Source: Nemertoderma westbladi (Eukaryota > Xenacoelomorpha > Nemertodermatida > Nemertodermatidae). From it: a stretch of DNA of 51,062 nt. The notes beneath the pieces were generated by a model. It worked only from the letters and a program-made list of their open reading frames with translations. It was not told the DNA's origin and made no database searches. Location of the stretch: the NCBI GenBank assembly GCA_032718475.1, contig JAUCBJ010001074.1, positions 1 through 51,062 of the forward strand. The letters run 5' to 3'. The translations under genes were made by a program, and so were the position numbers. The first letter of the stretch is position 1, and each line of letters starts with the position of its first letter. This document shows positions 41,068 through 50,576 of this stretch, piece by piece.

Positions 41068-41760
41068 TTAAACTGAAGTGCGGTATCCGCTATTTTCGAT
41101 GTCCGCCGGCGCCCCTATAGCCGTCAGGTTGGTTTGAATCGCCGACCCTACCTTGTAGTTCTTCTTGTCCAATAGTATGTCTGTCATCGCCTTTGGAATC
41201 TTATTCCAGATCCTCTCGCCGTCCTTTAAGGGGTACACGACGGCGATAACTAAACCTCCGGGCGATACGAGGTGTAGTACGGTGTCTAAAGTCTCCAGTG
41301 CCGGAGCCACGTAAGGCTTCGAAACTATTCCTTGTGCCGCCCTGGCTTCCTCCTGATTGATCCTCCGCCTCCGCTTTCGATGCTTCGGCCCAATCAGCGT
41401 CAGGTTCCCATCCGCATCCCGGTCAGGGATGGCGGTGGGGGGCGCCTGGGCTTGTCCCTCTGTGTCAACTCCCAGGTATCCCAGTTCTCTGACGTCCTCC
41501 ACGAAGCGCTTCCAGTATCCCCTTGGCTCATCTCCGGGTTCTACAGGAACTCCTAGTGATCGCTCGTTGCCCACCTTGATGTAGTGTAGGTTGTCGCGAC
41601 ACGCCTTCAGGAGTGGCCTCGTCCCGTATGTTGTCGTCCTCAGTCTGTCGAACCTGTGCATAAGCGACGTCTGCAGCTTATATCCCTGTTGGTCCGTGGA
41701 TAGGCGCCGGAAAGATCTCGTTCCGGCCCAGAAGGTGTACGTGCCGCTGTCGTCCGACAT
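41068..41760 (-). CDS. BEL element extra ORF A, DEDD 3'-5' exonuclease-like
   Basis: 230 residues with a clear ATG. After a ~80-residue N-terminal region, YWKRFVEDVRELGYLGVDTEG (82-102) gives D99-x-E101, motif I of the DEDD family. LDTVLHLVSPGGLVIAVVYPL (158-178) matches the strand pattern LLQLA...G.V.L. IPKAMTDILLDKKNYKVGSAI (188-208) matches lp..L..iL.d...KVG..I of WRN, EXD2 and RNase D. The Asp expected at 211 is Asn here, whereas the older copy near 6.3 kb keeps Asp. A basic insert (KHRKRRRRI) lies at 126-134. If active it would trim 3' ends; with N211 activity is doubtful. The gap to the pol stop is 583 bases. Confidence 0.6.
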   Translation of the reverse strand: MSDDSGTYTFWAGTRSFRRLSTDQQGYKLQTSLMHRFDRLRTTTYGTRPLLKACRDNLHYIKVGNERSLGVPVEPGDEPRGYWKRFVEDVRELGYLGVDTEGQAQAPPTAIPDRDADGNLTLIGPKHRKRRRRINQEEARAAQGIVSKPYVAPALETLDTVLHLVSPGGLVIAVVYPLKDGERIWNKIPKAMTDILLDKKNYKVGSAIQTNLTAIGAPADIENSGYRTSV

Positions 41761-42343
41761 GACGCTACCCGCGCGCTAAATGCCTGAAGAGGCAACGGGG
41801 TTTAGAGTTTGCTGGGTTGCTCGATTTTGAGGTTGCCAGCCGTATACTCTCGGTAGCCTTGGTAACGGCAGTATCTTCCACGTATACTAGTATCGTATAA
41901 TTAATGGATATATTGTCTTATATAAGAACAAGGTCTCAATTGTAGATTAATTGTTATTACAGTTAGCTACTAAAAGGTTGAGAGTTGAACCTTTGTAATA
42001 AGTGTATTGTACCACGAATTCCCCCTACACTACAAACTGTCTAAGTTACATTTAGTATTTTAGGATATTACGTAATTATGAATGGTACTGTGTGCTATCT
42101 ATTATTATTATTATTGAAATTACAAATTCGTGTGATTGCACGGTAATCAATAAATCATTTACATATAAATCTTACAATTGTAGTAAGTAAGCCAACTAGG
42201 CCAATTTGATATAAAATAATATTATAAACACACTAAAGGTAAATAAGGTATCATCAGTTTATTACTTCACTGGTATTACTGCGAATCGCCTGACGCCACG
42301 TATTTATAGTCGGGCCGTCGCGACTAAAGTCACGTTATTAAGG
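41761..42343 (-). other. Spacer between integrase and ORF A
   Basis: About 580 AT-rich bases with no ORF, unlike the GC-richer coding on both sides. It may contain a splice acceptor or internal promoter for a subgenomic RNA encoding A-B-C; no single site can be chosen. Confidence 0.4.
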
Positions 42344-45300
42344 TTAGTGTGCTGCCTCAAGGAGGCAACACTTGTTGACTGGTCGACGGTAAACCTTCCC
42401 TGAAGCCTTCCGTAGACTCACGGTGCGAACGTGACCATCTTCGCTGTCGTGGGTCCTAACCACACGAGCCATGTCCCAGTCTCCCTTCTTTAATGTGTCA
42501 TCGGTCACGATGACAAGGTCTCCCAACTGTAGATCGCGGTACTCTTTGTTCCACTTTCTCCTCTGTCTTAACGTGGGTAGGTACTCTCGTACCCAACGAT
42601 TCCAATACTCATTCTTACACCGCTGAGAGACGATATATGGGTTACGTAAGTCTCCCTCGCCGATCTCTCCCAACGGGTCTCGGACAGTTACTGGGCCTAC
42701 ACCCAACAAGTGGTTTGGCGTGAGGGCCTCCAGTGACTTCGGGTCATCGGTGGTAGCCACCAGGGGTCGTCCGTTAACAATGGTTTCGACCTCGGCGAAG
42801 ATGGTTCTCATCGCATCTTCTGTCACTACGTGTCCGTGTGTAACGGCCTGAATGTGGCGTTTCACCACGCCCACCATAGCCTCCCAAACACCGGACATAT
42901 GAGGGGCATAGGGTGTGTGAAACGACCACTCGATTCCCAGTTCTTGGGTCTTCTCTACCGTCCCCTTGACAAAGGCCTGTTGTGCTCCTTCTAGTTCATG
43001 TTCAGCACCGACGAAGTTGGTTCCGTTGTCCGAGGAGATCTTCTTCGGTTCACCTCGGCGCGCGATAAAGCGCCGCAATGCGTTGAGAAACGCCGCTGCT
43101 GAAGCATCTGGTACTAGTTCGAGTGCTATAGCCCGCGTGGCGTAGCAGACGAATATTATTCCATACCCCTTTCGCATGGTCTTGAGTACTCGTCGAGTCC
43201 ATCGAACGTATAAATCGATGGGGCCGAACATATCCACCCCTGTGTGGTGGAACGGTACGAGTCCCGCCGTTACCCTATCTTTCGGTAGCGGCGCCATCAG
43301 CTGTTCTAGCCGTCTATGCCATACCTTCTTACATTTAATGCAACCGCTGAGGATCTTCCTCACAGTTTGCCTGAGTCCAGTAGCGGTGAAGTGTTTACGC
43401 ACCGCCACCATCGTCGCATCCTTACCCCCATGCGCGATGTCACAGTGTGTCTGCCACACCACTTGGTTCAGGGCTGTGGAGCCCGCAGGTAATATCATGG
43501 GCTGGCTTGCCACTATGAAATCCTTGGCGTTCGCCAACCGGGCCACGGATGCTACCATGATACCATCCTCCAACTGGGGTGCTAACTTTCGTAGCGGACT
43601 GCTCTTCTGTACAGGCTTACCCTCCCTGAGCCTCCTCCACTCCTCAGGGTAAGCTCGGGCCTGTACGTAGGTCACTACCATCCTCTCTGCCTCCTGTAGA
43701 GGCAACCTGACGGGTACGGTCTTGGTTATTCGGTACTTAGCTAAGGCTATGAACCAAGCCACCCTGTTGATCGTCCTCCTCCACGTTGAGGACTTGTCTA
43801 TGATCCTATCAATCCGGGGGTCTCTGACCGCCGGTGTGGTCACCATGGAGCACACCCGGACCTCCGGATCCGCTTTCAGAAGCTCCGATGCGTTGGCCTC
43901 TGGGAACAAAGGCCAGTCCTTCCTGTTGGGTAGGAAAGCCGGCCCGTGCTGCCACAGGTCCTCTTTCTGTTCGAAGGGGACCTCTAGGCTCCCCCTCGAT
44001 ACAAGGTCAGCTGGGTTCTGGTCAGTGGGGCAGTAACCCCAATCACTAACCTCTGTTAGGGTGCGGATATAGTCAACCCGGTTGGCGACGAATACTTTAA
44101 ATCGCCTACTCGGGTGGCTGATGTATAACACCACCGTGGTGGCATCAATCCAATATCTCACTAGTACGATGCACCCCAGGGCCCTTATAATGACCTGGGC
44201 CATCTGCACGGCCAGTACCGATGCCATGAGTTCTAGGCGCAGTATGGTGACCTGTGCTTTGGGTGCCACTCTTGCTTTGCTATAGACCAGGCGTGGGCGG
44301 TATTTGGCTGACTGCTGATGTAAGTAGGCAGCTGCCCCGTACCCCACGCTGGATGCGTCCGCGAACATATGTAGCTCTACAGCTGCCATGTCCCCGTTTG
44401 GAAAGTAAGGCCGTGGGATAATGAGACGGGATATTTGTTCCAGGCTCATTAACCAGGCGTTCCACCTATCGGCCATCCTGACAGACACCGGAGCATCCCA
44501 CGCTCCATTGTCTAAAGTCACCTCCCTCAGAATCTGTTTTCCTACAAGTATGTTTGGTGCCACAAGGCCCAGTGGGTCATATATCCGTGAAATGAAAGAC
44601 AAGTAGGCCCTCCTCGTATGTACCACCTGAAGAGGAGCCTTACACTTGTATTCTAGAATGTCTGAGGCTTTCTCCCAGGAGATGCCCAGTACCCGAGAGT
44701 CTGGCTTACTCGGGTCTGATGTTACCAGTGCCGAGGTGGTCTCCGGGTTGGCACAGTCTGGTGGGATGTATGAGGCCGGCTGCCCCATATCTCCCCCCAG
44801 GAGGTCGCCATTGTCATCGTCGGCACTCGGGTCTGATACCTTTCCCTCTTCCTTGTCCATCGCATACATGAACTTGGGCGAGTTGGAGCGGAACTTGGTA
44901 AGGTTGAAACCGCCCGTGGAAAGGCAGTTGCGGGCCGTGATGGCCAGCTGGATGAGGTCGGCTTCGGAGTTACCCGACTTCATCCCATCGTCAACATAAA
45001 AATCGTTTGTTATAAAGTCTCTCACTGGCGGAGCCACCGACTCACTCGTGGCAGTGCGTCGTAGTGCTGTGGTGGCCACACACGGAGAACACTTAGCCCC
45101 AAAGATATGTACCAACATCTGGTACACCTCCGGCGCCGTGCCCAGCTTATCCCCACTATACCACAGGAAACGCTGGCTGTCCGCGTCGTCTTCATAAACG
45201 AAGACCTGGTGAAACATGGCCTCTACGTCACAGGTGAAGGCGTAGAGGCCCATGCGGAACCTTAGCAGGATGTCAACCCCGTTATTGAAAACATTGGGTC

Positions 45301-45682
45301 CCTCTAATAAGTAGTCATTAAGCGATTTACCCAAGTATTTCGCCGCTGCGTCGTTGACCAACCGCAGCTTGGATGCCCCTTTGGTAACGTGTAGGGGCAG
45401 ATAGTAAGTTCGAGGAGACTCGGGTGCCCCCGCCGTGAGTTTACGGGCCCACCCTTTGTCTATATACTTCTGAATCTGTTTCTCAACAAATTCGTGTTTG
45501 TCAGGCTGTTTAGTCAATGACCGTTTGAGTCGGTTAAGTCTCATCTCCGCCATAGTTCTATTGTTAACCAAGGGTACTGCTCGATCTTTCCAGAGCATTG
45601 GAGCTGAGTAATGCGCGCCGCTCAAGATCATCTCCCTGTTCAGTACATCGGTCGATATCTTGTCCGCCTGTGAGGCGCCCAC
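42344..45682 (-). CDS. pol: BEL/Pao Pol: RT, RNase H, integrase
   Basis: 1112 residues, intact. RT: CDVEAMFHQVF with catalytic D152, FGAKCSPCVAT, and FYVDDGMKS with YVDD at 229-232. RNase H: HMFADAS (D442), LRLELMAS (E484), YWIDATTVV (D513), NPADLVSRG (D559). Integrase: HHCC-like zinc region with CIKC at 781-784, then TGVDMFGP (D817), SSDNGTNFVG (D885) and GVWEAMVG (E934), followed by the BEL-type C-terminal domain with LRQRRKWNKEYRDLQLGDLV. The assigned start is GTG, but the frame is open up to 45742 and identical to that of the gag-protease ORF, from which it is separated by one TAA (45743-45745). It copies RNA to DNA and integrates it. Confidence 0.97.
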   Translation of the reverse strand: MGASQADKISTDVLNREMILSGAHYSAPMLWKDRAVPLVNNRTMAEMRLNRLKRSLTKQPDKHEFVEKQIQKYIDKGWARKLTAGAPESPRTYYLPLHVTKGASKLRLVNDAAAKYLGKSLNDYLLEGPNVFNNGVDILLRFRMGLYAFTCDVEAMFHQVFVYEDDADSQRFLWYSGDKLGTAPEVYQMLVHIFGAKCSPCVATTALRRTATSESVAPPVRDFITNDFYVDDGMKSGNSEADLIQLAITARNCLSTGGFNLTKFRSNSPKFMYAMDKEEGKVSDPSADDDNGDLLGGDMGQPASYIPPDCANPETTSALVTSDPSKPDSRVLGISWEKASDILEYKCKAPLQVVHTRRAYLSFISRIYDPLGLVAPNILVGKQILREVTLDNGAWDAPVSVRMADRWNAWLMSLEQISRLIIPRPYFPNGDMAAVELHMFADASSVGYGAAAYLHQQSAKYRPRLVYSKARVAPKAQVTILRLELMASVLAVQMAQVIIRALGCIVLVRYWIDATTVVLYISHPSRRFKVFVANRVDYIRTLTEVSDWGYCPTDQNPADLVSRGSLEVPFEQKEDLWQHGPAFLPNRKDWPLFPEANASELLKADPEVRVCSMVTTPAVRDPRIDRIIDKSSTWRRTINRVAWFIALAKYRITKTVPVRLPLQEAERMVVTYVQARAYPEEWRRLREGKPVQKSSPLRKLAPQLEDGIMVASVARLANAKDFIVASQPMILPAGSTALNQVVWQTHCDIAHGGKDATMVAVRKHFTATGLRQTVRKILSGCIKCKKVWHRRLEQLMAPLPKDRVTAGLVPFHHTGVDMFGPIDLYVRWTRRVLKTMRKGYGIIFVCYATRAIALELVPDASAAAFLNALRRFIARRGEPKKISSDNGTNFVGAEHELEGAQQAFVKGTVEKTQELGIEWSFHTPYAPHMSGVWEAMVGVVKRHIQAVTHGHVVTEDAMRTIFAEVETIVNGRPLVATTDDPKSLEALTPNHLLGVGPVTVRDPLGEIGEGDLRNPYIVSQRCKNEYWNRWVREYLPTLRQRRKWNKEYRDLQLGDLVIVTDDTLKKGDWDMARVVRTHDSEDGHVRTVSLRKASGKVYRRPVNKCCLLEAAH

Positions 45683-45742
45683 GGCTGGGTTATATAAGCC
45701 CTCGGTGTCTATATCATAGAGCCTTTCTAGGTCGCGTCTGGT

Positions 45743-48700
45743 TTATTCCTCCCGATCTCGAACCTCCTCCAATGTGAGTTCCGAAGACTCGGCGGGGTCC
45801 CCTTTCCCGGCCACGGTGAAGACCGGTCTAGCCAGCCCTGCGCTGTGTCTGTCGGGCTGCTCATCGATGTCTTTTACGGGTCCCATCATACACCAACCAT
45901 ATGGGGTTAGCATGACCTGAGGGTCCCTTTCGGGGTCTGGTCCTTCGATGGTAGATTGCAGTAGCCGGTGAGAACCTGGGCAATCTATACCAATAAGTAC
46001 TGATACATAGGGTACATCCAGGTCATTGGGTATGTTAAAGTTCAGTCCTCGGGCGTATGTGTATTGCTGGATTTCATCGGCCGAGGGCCGGTCTGCCGGT
46101 ACGTTGAGCTCGGGTAGAACCCGAGCCTCAACAAGGTCCGACTTATATTGGGAATATGTCACAATAGATTTTAATCGACATAGAATCAAGTTGTACTCTA
46201 CGTCTCTGTCCGGATTAGCGATGGTACAGAGTTGCATAAATGCCTTCCTTCGTTTAACTTGAAGGCGGTCTGCAACCACTCTGTCCATCATCGTTATCGC
46301 TGAACCTCCGTCTAAGAGCCCCAAAGTGGTTACCTGCTGACCGCGGTTATCACATACCGCTAATGCAACAATCCTCAGGTACACATAGGGTTTAATCTTC
46401 GGTGGTTTCCGCAACCTCCGTCTCATGGGAAAGACAGGGAAGGCCACCTGTTTATCGGCCACCCTCTCCCCCGCTGTCCTACTATCCACCTGTTTATGCG
46501 CCTGCTGCTCGGTGGACTTACCGTCCCCCTCTGTGTTCTTACTATCGTATGGGCATGCCCGCCCAGAGTGCCCTGTTCGAGCACAAGTCCAACACAAGTG
46601 ATGCTTCCTAGCATACGCCTTGTGTGTGTCGGCATCCATCTTCTGCCAGTTTCTGCACTCAATCGTTCTGTGAGACGTTCCCCTATGGAACTGGCAATAC
46701 CTTTCTTCGTTGAAAGGGAACTCCCCGATGTCTATACGGAAGACATCTTTCACCCATTGCCCACTTCCCCTGCTCGCTGTGGGTGGGGCGCTTCTGCTTT
46801 TAGATTCTTCGAAGCGGACCTGTCGACTGTTAGTTGGTGGGGTCGACCCGCCCCGACTGCTCTCCCGCAAAGGCGATCGGCCCGGCGCGCGATTATGCGC
46901 CGGTTCCGATGGTCTACCCCTATAGTTGTTGTCCCCAACGTTGTTACAGGCGAATTTTTGGGTGTTGCTCGACTTCCAATTGGATTTGAAACGACCCGTG
47001 GGGTATTCCCTTTTTCCCCGGTCTCCCTGTTCCTGTCGACTTCGCCCTTTATCCTTGGGGTATTTTAAACAGCGCTGATTAGCGCTCGCTGACTTGTACT
47101 CCATGAAGTCAGCAAACTCTCCTAGCGTTGCTCGGCGATGTTGCGTAGCTGTAATCTTTGCCACTTGCTGTGCCCAGCTGCGACGCAGATGTAGTGGTAA
47201 TACATCAACCACTTGATTCAGCAGCCCGCCCGCCTTGAGATGGTAGGTCTCGCCCATCGTCTCGATGGAATTAATCAGCTGGTTTATTCGATCGCTGTAT
47301 TCGGTCATTTCGTCGGGTGTTTCAACCCTCACCCCATCAGTGAGGTGGAATATGGCGTCATCAATGATCTGTTCCGGATCGCCATACCGATCCTCTATCG
47401 CCTTCCAGGCCTTCCTGAACCCATTCAACTGGCCCTGGAAACGATTAACGAGTTTCCTCGGGTCACCCGCTAGATAAGTCGCCAAATAGGTTAGTCGACG
47501 GGTGTCTGACATTTCCTTTGTTAGAATTTCGTTGGAAAACAGAGCCCGAAATTCTATGTATTCCTCGGGGTGTTTCCCGTCGAATTTAAAGGCTAAGGAT
47601 TTTGGCAGCTCATTCTGCTCACGTATAATGTGGAGCATTTTCGCTGTCGAAACCGCCTCGTTGTCGTGGGTTGAGTTTGTGTCATTGTACACGCGCGGTG
47701 ATGAGTCCGCCCGTGTTGACGTGGGCTCCTCCGACGGTCCGAAGGGGTCTATATACCGTCCGACCCCGTTGGTCGGGTACGCAAGCGGAGGTAGCTCAAA
47801 CCCCGGTTCACCCAACCGACTTCCCGGGCGTGGGTAATCCGGGTATTGTTCTCTACCTGGGGACTCGCCCGTTCGCCTCCCTGAAGGGGGAGGGTCTGGG
47901 TGAGTTATACGTTCATATATGGAATTCTGTTGGGGCCATTCAGAGTTCCCAAATGAACGCGTTGTTGTTCGTGGGGGGGGGGGGGGGCTCGGTGAGCCCC
48001 CTTTTCTGCAGAGCTCCGCCAGATACCTCGACTCTGGCCTACTCCTGTGGGCGGTTGAGTCGGGCCTCTCGGAGGCTGACTCCCGTCCATCCCCTCTGTC
48101 CGTCTGCAGGTCCCCTGCTCGGGCTGCAGTCTCACTGATTGTCGGCACCGTCCGCGGGGCAAAGCCGACGGTCCCGCTCTGTCTGTTTACTCTCCCCCGG
48201 CTGGTGGTGTTACCTACTGCCGGCGCGAATTCTGGGGCCCCTACTCGAAGTCCCCTCGAGTTCGCCGTAGGGGAACTCCCCTGCTCCCCTTGTTCTGCGA
48301 TAATTAACTTACCAGTATTATCTTGCAGAAATTTGAGGGAGGTTAGCACTCTTAAGCCCTGGTGGTCCGCCTCCCTCGAGGCGTGGCTCTGTGTGTGTGT
48401 GGAGGCGGTGTCTGCCTCCCCCTGTGTTACTCGGAACCCTACTGCAGGCTCCCCCTGTCCAACCTGGAGCTCTCCTTCTCGCTCCCCCTGTGTCGCCTCC
48501 TCTGCTGGAGGCCCACCCCGATTCTGGGTGGGGTAATACATTGCTGATCCTCTCGGTTCGTTTACCTCGTCAGTATCGACGACCACTACGGCCGGTACTA
48601 CGTGAGGAGGTTTCATGGTAGCCGGAGGCAGCTCCTGTATCGCTGTGATCCTGGTTGCACCAGGCGGAGGCGGACCCGTAAAAATACCCGGGCCGCCATT

Positions 48701-49018
48701 CCTGGTAGCGCCAGGCGGAGGCGGACCCGTAAAAATACCCGGGCCGCCATAAAAACTCGTTCCTCTTATAACTGTGGGAATTATATTAGGTGTAGTGCTT
48801 ATAGTAGGTGTAGTGGTGTGTGTAGTTACTACCGTAGGTACTACAACTATCGGTGGGGTGCTTACTGTGGGTGCTATAGTTGCTGCAGCTACTCCTACAG
48901 GTACGCCCCCAAATTCACCACTCCCTGGCACACTGGCTCCACCCGGCCCAACCGGCTGTTTTCTAGCCGGATGAGCTGGGCCCCTATGGAGCCCGATTAC
49001 CGAGGCGGGTCTGCTCAA
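45743..49018 (-). CDS. gag-pro: BEL/Pao Gag (C-terminal part) and protease
   Basis: 1091 residues. The N-terminal 450 are Pro/Thr-rich and include a 17-residue repeat GGPGIFTGPPPPGATR in two copies. The BEL Gag capsid-like domain (DUF1759 type) begins near 476: LAFKFDGKHPEEYIEFRALF, LTYLATYLAGDPRKLVNRF, RYGDPEQIIDDAIFHL. Zinc fingers follow at about 773-821: CQFHRGTSHRTIEC and CWTCARTGHSGRAC. The aspartic protease lies near 903, LGLLDGGSAITMM, with DGG where D-S/T-G is usual, and YVSVLIGID and TPYGWCMMGP downstream. The TTG start is not real: the frame continues upstream to a TGA at 49028-49030 and beyond into the next ORF. Confidence 0.93.
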   Translation of the reverse strand: MSRPASVIGLHRGPAHPARKQPVGPGGASVPGSGEFGGVPVGVAAATIAPTVSTPPIVVVPTVVTTHTTTPTISTTPNIIPTVIRGTSFYGGPGIFTGPPPPGATRNGGPGIFTGPPPPGATRITAIQELPPATMKPPHVVPAVVVVDTDEVNEPRGSAMYYPTQNRGGPPAEEATQGEREGELQVGQGEPAVGFRVTQGEADTASTHTQSHASREADHQGLRVLTSLKFLQDNTGKLIIAEQGEQGSSPTANSRGLRVGAPEFAPAVGNTTSRGRVNRQSGTVGFAPRTVPTISETAARAGDLQTDRGDGRESASERPDSTAHRSRPESRYLAELCRKGGSPSPPPPPRTTTRSFGNSEWPQQNSIYERITHPDPPPSGRRTGESPGREQYPDYPRPGSRLGEPGFELPPLAYPTNGVGRYIDPFGPSEEPTSTRADSSPRVYNDTNSTHDNEAVSTAKMLHIIREQNELPKSLAFKFDGKHPEEYIEFRALFSNEILTKEMSDTRRLTYLATYLAGDPRKLVNRFQGQLNGFRKAWKAIEDRYGDPEQIIDDAIFHLTDGVRVETPDEMTEYSDRINQLINSIETMGETYHLKAGGLLNQVVDVLPLHLRRSWAQQVAKITATQHRRATLGEFADFMEYKSASANQRCLKYPKDKGRSRQEQGDRGKREYPTGRFKSNWKSSNTQKFACNNVGDNNYRGRPSEPAHNRAPGRSPLRESSRGGSTPPTNSRQVRFEESKSRSAPPTASRGSGQWVKDVFRIDIGEFPFNEERYCQFHRGTSHRTIECRNWQKMDADTHKAYARKHHLCWTCARTGHSGRACPYDSKNTEGDGKSTEQQAHKQVDSRTAGERVADKQVAFPVFPMRRRLRKPPKIKPYVYLRIVALAVCDNRGQQVTTLGLLDGGSAITMMDRVVADRLQVKRRKAFMQLCTIANPDRDVEYNLILCRLKSIVTYSQYKSDLVEARVLPELNVPADRPSADEIQQYTYARGLNFNIPNDLDVPYVSVLIGIDCPGSHRLLQSTIEGPDPERDPQVMLTPYGWCMMGPVKDIDEQPDRHSAGLARPVFTVAGKGDPAESSELTLEEVRDREE
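48650..48752 (-). repeat. 51-bp tandem duplication in gag
   Basis: Two in-frame copies encoding GGPGIFTGPPPPGATR, differing at a few bases. A further Pro run comes from a G13 tract at about 47971-47983. Confidence 0.9.
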
Positions 49019-49027
49019 TTCGCTAGT

Positions 49028-50383
49028 TCATTGGCCCGAACTCGCTCTCGCTGAACATACACTGTTATTGCTCACTCTGGATCCCACACCGCTACCCGCA
49101 GTGGAGCCCCCTTTCACCCCGCGCGCTTGCGCCATCGCTAACTTACGTATCGCTAATAAACGCGCCTCGTCTCTCACTTTATTATCAGCCCGCAATTTCT
49201 CTCTCGCTATCTCCTCGCTGTCCGCTCGTTGGGCCGCCTCAATCACTCTCTGGGCCGCCTCACGCGCAACCCTCTCACATTCAAGTTTTTGGTTCATTAA
49301 TTCTCGCTCAAGAGTTTCCTCTCGGTCGAGCCTTTCCATCTCAAAGAGAGCCTCTTCATACTCCACTCGGTTTTGAATGGAGTCAGACGCGTTCGAATTT
49401 GAACCACGCGGCTGACTCGCACTGTCCCCAGGTTGTATCTCATCCTGGTCTCTGCCGTCACCGGCTAGGGGTATGCCAGTCCAGCCGTTTTGTGGCTGGC
49501 TGGGTGTCCCTATAAAAATGTTTCCCACCCTTACCTGTTGGTTGAATAAACATTTATCAAACGCATCGTCCAATATTCCCCCGATGTCCGTATCCCAGTG
49601 TTTGGCTTCCTCCTCGGCGCCTTGCTCTCCAAGAATCCTGAGGTAGTCGTTGACTACCTCGAGGGCTGCCGCCAGGTCGATATCCGGTCGTCCGGCAGTC
49701 GCCCAGGTCTCCAATCGTCTTCGCTGTAATCGAAACTGTCGCCCCGCTCGCTCGATCACCCCTGTGTCAAGCTGCGCTAGGGGCCGGTTGGGGTCCGAGG
49801 AAGAACGGAGCTTCCTCCGGTTCGTTGTCCCGTTGGGCCGTCCCATCGGGTTCGTCCGATCGCTTCTTTCTCGCGAGCGTCCTCGGGCTGGATGTTTGGG
49901 TAGTGCTGGGATTAATTGCGAGGGTTCCCGGTCTGGGTCCACCCCGCTTCCCTTGTCGTCATCTATCGCCGGCTCCGGTCTGGAGGGAGGTGATCTCGAT
50001 CTCTCCCGGCGTTGGTGTTCCTCTGGGAACCGTGCCGGACCGGCGGGAGGTGGTGGTGGTTCTCCTCGTTGTGGTAACTCAGTCGGGAGTGACTGCGTCG
50101 CTGCCGTGGTTAACTCGTCTATCCACGTCCGTGTTTCATCGGGTGTCGTGGTCCCGGCCGGCCGCCCGACGGATCCTTCCGTCGACGGGATAGGTGGGGA
50201 TTCCTGGGAGCTCGGGCCCACTGGGCTTCCGCATCCCGATACCGGGTTCCTCAGGTCCGAGAAGGGACTCGAGGCTGTAGCTGGGACAGCCGTTGCTGCC
50301 CCGCCAGTGGCGGGTTGAGCCCTGGGCTCAACCTGGCCAGGTGCTGTCGCTGGCTGACTGCCAGAAAGTAGACTGTCTGACAT
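49028..50383 (-). CDS. gag: BEL/Pao Gag N-terminal ORF
   Basis: 451 residues from an ATG with context AGGATGT, 193 bases after the LTR. The first ~190 residues are Pro/Ser/Arg-rich. The middle (about 205-290) is more structured, FRLQRRRLETWATAGRPDIDLAAALEVVNDYLRIL. A strong coiled coil runs at about 340-420 (EALFEMERLDREETLERELM, then repeated A/E/R heptads), a usual feature of BEL Gag upstream of its capsid domain. It ends at a TGA and the next ORF continues in the same frame after nine bases, so this is probably the N-terminus of one Gag-Pol product. Confidence 0.85.
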   Translation of the reverse strand: MSDSLLSGSQPATAPGQVEPRAQPATGGAATAVPATASSPFSDLRNPVSGCGSPVGPSSQESPPIPSTEGSVGRPAGTTTPDETRTWIDELTTAATQSLPTELPQRGEPPPPPAGPARFPEEHQRRERSRSPPSRPEPAIDDDKGSGVDPDREPSQLIPALPKHPARGRSRERSDRTNPMGRPNGTTNRRKLRSSSDPNRPLAQLDTGVIERAGRQFRLQRRRLETWATAGRPDIDLAAALEVVNDYLRILGEQGAEEEAKHWDTDIGGILDDAFDKCLFNQQVRVGNIFIGTPSQPQNGWTGIPLAGDGRDQDEIQPGDSASQPRGSNSNASDSIQNRVEYEEALFEMERLDREETLERELMNQKLECERVAREAAQRVIEAAQRADSEEIAREKLRADNKVRDEARLLAIRKLAMAQARGVKGGSTAGSGVGSRVSNNSVCSARASSGQ

Positions 50384-50576
50384 CCTAGGTACGGTAGCCT
50401 ATGGAGGGACTGACAGGTCTGAGTTACAGAATAATGGAATACCTTTTTGGCCTATCTTACAGTTTTTTAAGGCCAGTCTGCCGGTTCGCGGGAAGCCGCG
50501 TCGCGGGTCTTTGTAGTGTCGTTATCGAGGCTGTCGTTTTCTGAGACAGCCCCCGCTCGTGATGTTGTTTTATTTT
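50384..50576 (-). other. 5' leader of BEL element
   Basis: 193 bases between the 5' LTR and the Gag ATG. No TGG-type primer binding site directly follows the LTR end (the leader begins AAAATAAAACAACATCACG). It includes a hairpin-like GGCTGTCTC...GACAGCC near 50525-50550. Confidence 0.5.
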
